Of a stretch of DNA of 54,385 nucleotides, positions 52,192 through 54,385 are shown one piece after another. The position numbers and the translations under genes were made by a program. The stretch is from Pelomonas sp. Root1444 (GTDB lineage: Bacteria; Pseudomonadota; Gammaproteobacteria; Burkholderiales; Burkholderiaceae_C): assembly GCF_001426885.1 (NCBI RefSeq), contig NZ_LMFP01000008.1, forward strand, positions 212,699 through 267,083. The letters run 5' to 3'. The notes beneath the pieces were generated by a model that was not told the origin of the DNA, ran no database searches, and saw only the letters and a program-made list of their open reading frames with translations. How positions within the stretch are numbered: the stretch's first letter is position 1; each line of letters begins with the position of its first letter.

Positions 52192-53703
52192 ATGGATCTG
52201 TTGAACAACCTCAGTCTCGGGTTCCAGACGGCGCTGACGCTGCAGAACCTGATGTACGCCTTCTTTGGCACCGTGCTCGGCACGCTGATCGGCGTGCTGC
52301 CGGGCCTGGGCCCCGTCGCCACCATCGCGATGCTGTTGCCGTCGATCTATGCGCTGGACGCGACGCCCGCCCTGATCATGCTGGCCGGCATCTACTACGG
52401 CGCGCAATATGGCGGCTCGACGACGGCCATCCTCATCAACGTGCCGGGCGAATCCAGCTCGGTCGTCACCGCCATCGACGGCTACCAGATGGCGCGCCGC
52501 GGCCGCGCCGGCGCGGCGCTGGCCGCTGCCGGGCTGGGCAGCTTCTTCGCCGGTTGCGTCGGCACCATCATCATCGCGGCGTTCGCGCCGCCGCTGACGG
52601 AACTCGCCTTCAAGTTCGGCTCGGCGGAATACTTTTCGCTGATGGTGCTGGGCCTCGTCGGTGCCGTCGTGCTGGCATCCGGCTCGTTGATCAAGGCGAT
52701 CTCGATGATCGTGCTGGGCCTGCTGCTGGGCCAGATCAACACCGATGTGATCACCGGCACGGCGCGCTTTTCCTTCGACATCCCGGAATTGACCGACGGC
52801 ATCGGCTTCGTCGTCATCGCGATGGGCGTGTTCGGCTTCGGCGAGATCATTGCCAACCTGGGCCAACCGGAGGAGCACCGCGAGGTCTTCACCAAGGAGG
52901 TCAAGGGCCTGTGGCCGACGCGGGAGGACTTCCACGACGCCTGGCCCGCGGTGCTGCGCGGCACGGCGCTGGGATCCATACTCGGCGTGCTGCCGGGCGG
53001 CGGGGCATTGCTGGCCTCGTTCGCCTCGTACACGCTGGAGAAGAAGGTCGCCCGCAACCCGCGCGTGCCTTTCGGCAAGGGCGCCATCCAGGGCGTCGCC
53101 GGCCCGGAGAGCGCCAACAACGCCGGCGCCCAGACCAGCTTCATCCCGATGCTCACCCTCGGCATCCCACCCAACGCAGTGATGGCGCTGATGGTGGGCG
53201 CGATGACGATCAAGGGCATCCAGCCGGGCCCGCAGGTCATGACGAGCAACCCCGAGCTGTTCTGGGGGCTGATCGCGTCGATGTGGCTCGGCAACCTGAT
53301 GCTCATCGTGCTGAACCTGCCGCTGATCGGCATCTGGATCAAGCTGCTGACGGTGCCCTACCGCTTCCTCTTCCCGGCCATCGTCGTCTTCTGCTGTATC
53401 GGCACCTACTCGCTGAACAACAACAACTTCGATGTGTTCATGACGGCGGGGTTCGCCCTGCTGGGGTACGTCTTCTACAAGCTCAGCTGCGAGCCGGCAC
53501 CGTTGCTGCTCGGATTCATTCTCGGGCCGATGATGGAAGAGAACCTGCGTCGTGCGCTCTTGCTCGCCCGCGGAGACTGGAGTACGTTCATGACCCGCCC
53601 CTTATCCGCGGGCCTATTGATCGCCGCAGCGCTGATGATCGTTGTCGTCATGCTGCCGTCCATCAAGAGCAAGCGGGAAGAGGCGTTTCAAGAAGAGGCT
53701 TGA
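52192..53703 (+). CDS. tctA: Tripartite tricarboxylate transporter, large membrane subunit TctA
   Basis: A 503-residue polytopic permease with about 11-12 helices. It carries two TctA repeats: GTLIGVLPGLGPVATIAMLL near the N terminus and GSILGVLPGGGALLASFASY at about 262, each with the Gly-rich substrate motif. Other conserved pieces are GIYYGAQYGGSTTAILINVP, GVAGPESANNAGAQTSFIPM and TLGIPPNAVMALMVGAM. The C terminus ends in a short charged tail. The substrate is decided by a TctC protein not in this window. No clear intrinsic terminator follows its stop. Confidence 0.94.
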   Translation: MDLLNNLSLGFQTALTLQNLMYAFFGTVLGTLIGVLPGLGPVATIAMLLPSIYALDATPALIMLAGIYYGAQYGGSTTAILINVPGESSSVVTAIDGYQMARRGRAGAALAAAGLGSFFAGCVGTIIIAAFAPPLTELAFKFGSAEYFSLMVLGLVGAVVLASGSLIKAISMIVLGLLLGQINTDVITGTARFSFDIPELTDGIGFVVIAMGVFGFGEIIANLGQPEEHREVFTKEVKGLWPTREDFHDAWPAVLRGTALGSILGVLPGGGALLASFASYTLEKKVARNPRVPFGKGAIQGVAGPESANNAGAQTSFIPMLTLGIPPNAVMALMVGAMTIKGIQPGPQVMTSNPELFWGLIASMWLGNLMLIVLNLPLIGIWIKLLTVPYRFLFPAIVVFCCIGTYSLNNNNFDVFMTAGFALLGYVFYKLSCEPAPLLLGFILGPMMEENLRRALLLARGDWSTFMTRPLSAGLLIAAALMIVVVMLPSIKSKREEAFQEEA

Positions 53704-54081
53704 GGCTTTGATGAGTGGTGGCCGGCGCGGTTCTCGCCGCCTGGCTTGGCGCGCGACCAACCGTGCGGGGATGCTTGTTCAGTGCAGGCCCCTCTCTAGC
53801 GTCCAGTTGCAAACGACGGAGCGATGGAGCAGGGTCCGTAGCGGTCAGATGCGGTGAGAGCCTCGCCCATACTGGGATATGGGCGCCCGTTGGTGCGACG
53901 GCGATGCTGTCGTTACTGACACCGCCGGTGGGACTGGCCGACGCCGCCGCGTCAGGCGTGGCTCGTGCCAGCCCCGACGCAGTCGTCCCAATATAAGAGG
54001 GGGCAGAAGACGCGAGCGCTTCGGCAGGAGCATGGGCGGCCTGTCGAGTTTGCAGGGCATCGCAAAAACGGTCCACACCTC
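53704..54081. other. Non-coding spacer after tctA
   Basis: This stretch holds no convincing gene; the frames present have no family resemblance. An 8-bp hairpin CGCCCATA / TATGGGCG with a 6-base loop is at 53864-53885, without a T-run. A smaller GGCGCGG / CCGCC-type pairing lies just after tctA near 53725-53742 and might end that transcript. Otherwise I see nothing. Confidence 0.4.
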
Positions 54082-54111
54082 TTGCGCCGGCTGAAAAACC
54101 TGTGCTAAAGT
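54082..54111 (+). promoter_or_regulatory. Distal promoter of the right-edge (probable rRNA) transcription unit
   Basis: TTGCGC (54082-54087) and TAAAGT (54106-54111) are separated by 18 bases, with an A-rich stretch in the spacer. It stands 164 bases before the stronger promoter and would give the tandem layout common before rRNA operons. Confidence 0.4.
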
Positions 54112-54226
54112 CGTGGGCTTCGCTGATCACAGCGCTGCAGCCGGAAATGGCGGCGGAGCGGGACGAGCGAAGGCGGGCCGAGAGGCTTGGCAGGCGGGCT
54201 TGAGAGAGTCGGCGAGTGCTGAGAAG

Positions 54227-54279
54227 TTCAAAGAATTTTTCAAAAAGCGCTTGACGACGCTGCGAAAGCAGATCAAAAT
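54227..54279 (+). promoter_or_regulatory. Strong promoter with UP element, probable rRNA operon promoter
   Basis: The -35 is TTGACG (54251-54256) and the -10 is CAAAAT (54274-54279) with a 17-base spacer. Directly upstream is an A/T-rich block (54227-54249, containing GAATTTTTCAAAAAG) like an UP element. Directly downstream is CTCGCCTC, a GC-rich discriminator as in stringently controlled stable-RNA promoters. About 100 bases of AT-rich leader follow to the window end with no open frame of note. The rRNA assignment is an inference; the 16S gene itself would be outside. Confidence 0.6.
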
Positions 54280-54385
54280 CTCGCCTCTTTGCTGCTGACG
54301 ACTGAATGCGAAAGCAAACAGTATGAGGCGACAAAGAAAGAAGCAAAGTTGCTGAGTATCGAGAAAAGAAATTTTCAAAAATACT

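Noticed and set aside
53663..54346. A 227-codon minus-strand frame across the right-edge spacer
   Set aside because: It overlaps the end of tctA, is low in complexity and would run through the promoter elements. No homology signal is visible.

Overview
The window is a chromosomal segment, close to 70% GC, from a betaproteobacterium of the order Burkholderiales. Gene order supports this: tatC, an HtrA protease, a Nif3-type gene, petABC, sspA-sspB, tRNA-Thr, dciA and secA stand together as they do in the Rubrivivax/Roseateles/Leptothrix relatives. PEP-CTERM proteins, a stand-alone TctB-TctA pair and the cytochrome-linked urate pathway fit the same group. The genus cannot be fixed from sequence reading alone. 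I see no phage, transposase, integron or CRISPR array.

Region 1 (1-17.4 kb) is core genome: the end of tatC, a DegS-like protease, a Nif3 protein, an M14 carboxypeptidase, pdxA, a DUF1631 protein, mscL, the cytochrome bc1 operon petABC, sspAB, tRNA-Thr(UGU), the helicase loader dciA, secA, two PEP-CTERM surface proteins and argJ. Region 2 (17.4-27.3 kb) is mixed: a secreted prolyl oligopeptidase, a SPOR-like membrane protein, a GNAT/esterase pair, a histidine phosphatase, a third PEP-CTERM protein, a methyltransferase and a thiamine-diphosphate oxidase. The two PEP-CTERM transcription units share a promoter-proximal motif at nearly the same distance from the start codon.

Region 3 (27.3-33.5 kb) is accessory. 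A DUF2946 / TonB receptor / YcnI operon probably handles copper, and a divergent three-gene cassette of unknown function encodes one membrane and two exported proteins. Region 4 (33.5-41.6 kb) is a purine-catabolism locus with two divergent arms. One arm has PuuE, a UraD-AllC fusion, a small lower-GC orphan and an M20-fold protein that appears to lack most zinc ligands. The other has HiuH, XdhC, the urate oxidase PuuD with a cytochrome c domain, and a glycerate kinase. Together they take urate to allantoate and beyond, with xanthine dehydrogenase itself encoded elsewhere.

Region 5 (41.6-53.7 kb) returns to housekeeping: an HDOD protein, a SixA-like phosphatase, lolC-lolD-purU-tatD, a MOSC/MscS pair, a deoxyinosine glycosylase, a spermidine-synthase-like protein, a lone GspE-type ATPase and TctB-TctA. 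The final 680 bases carry no convincing gene, but end in an AT-rich upstream element and a strong promoter with a GC-rich discriminator, as found before rRNA operons; the ribosomal genes would lie just past the end of the window.
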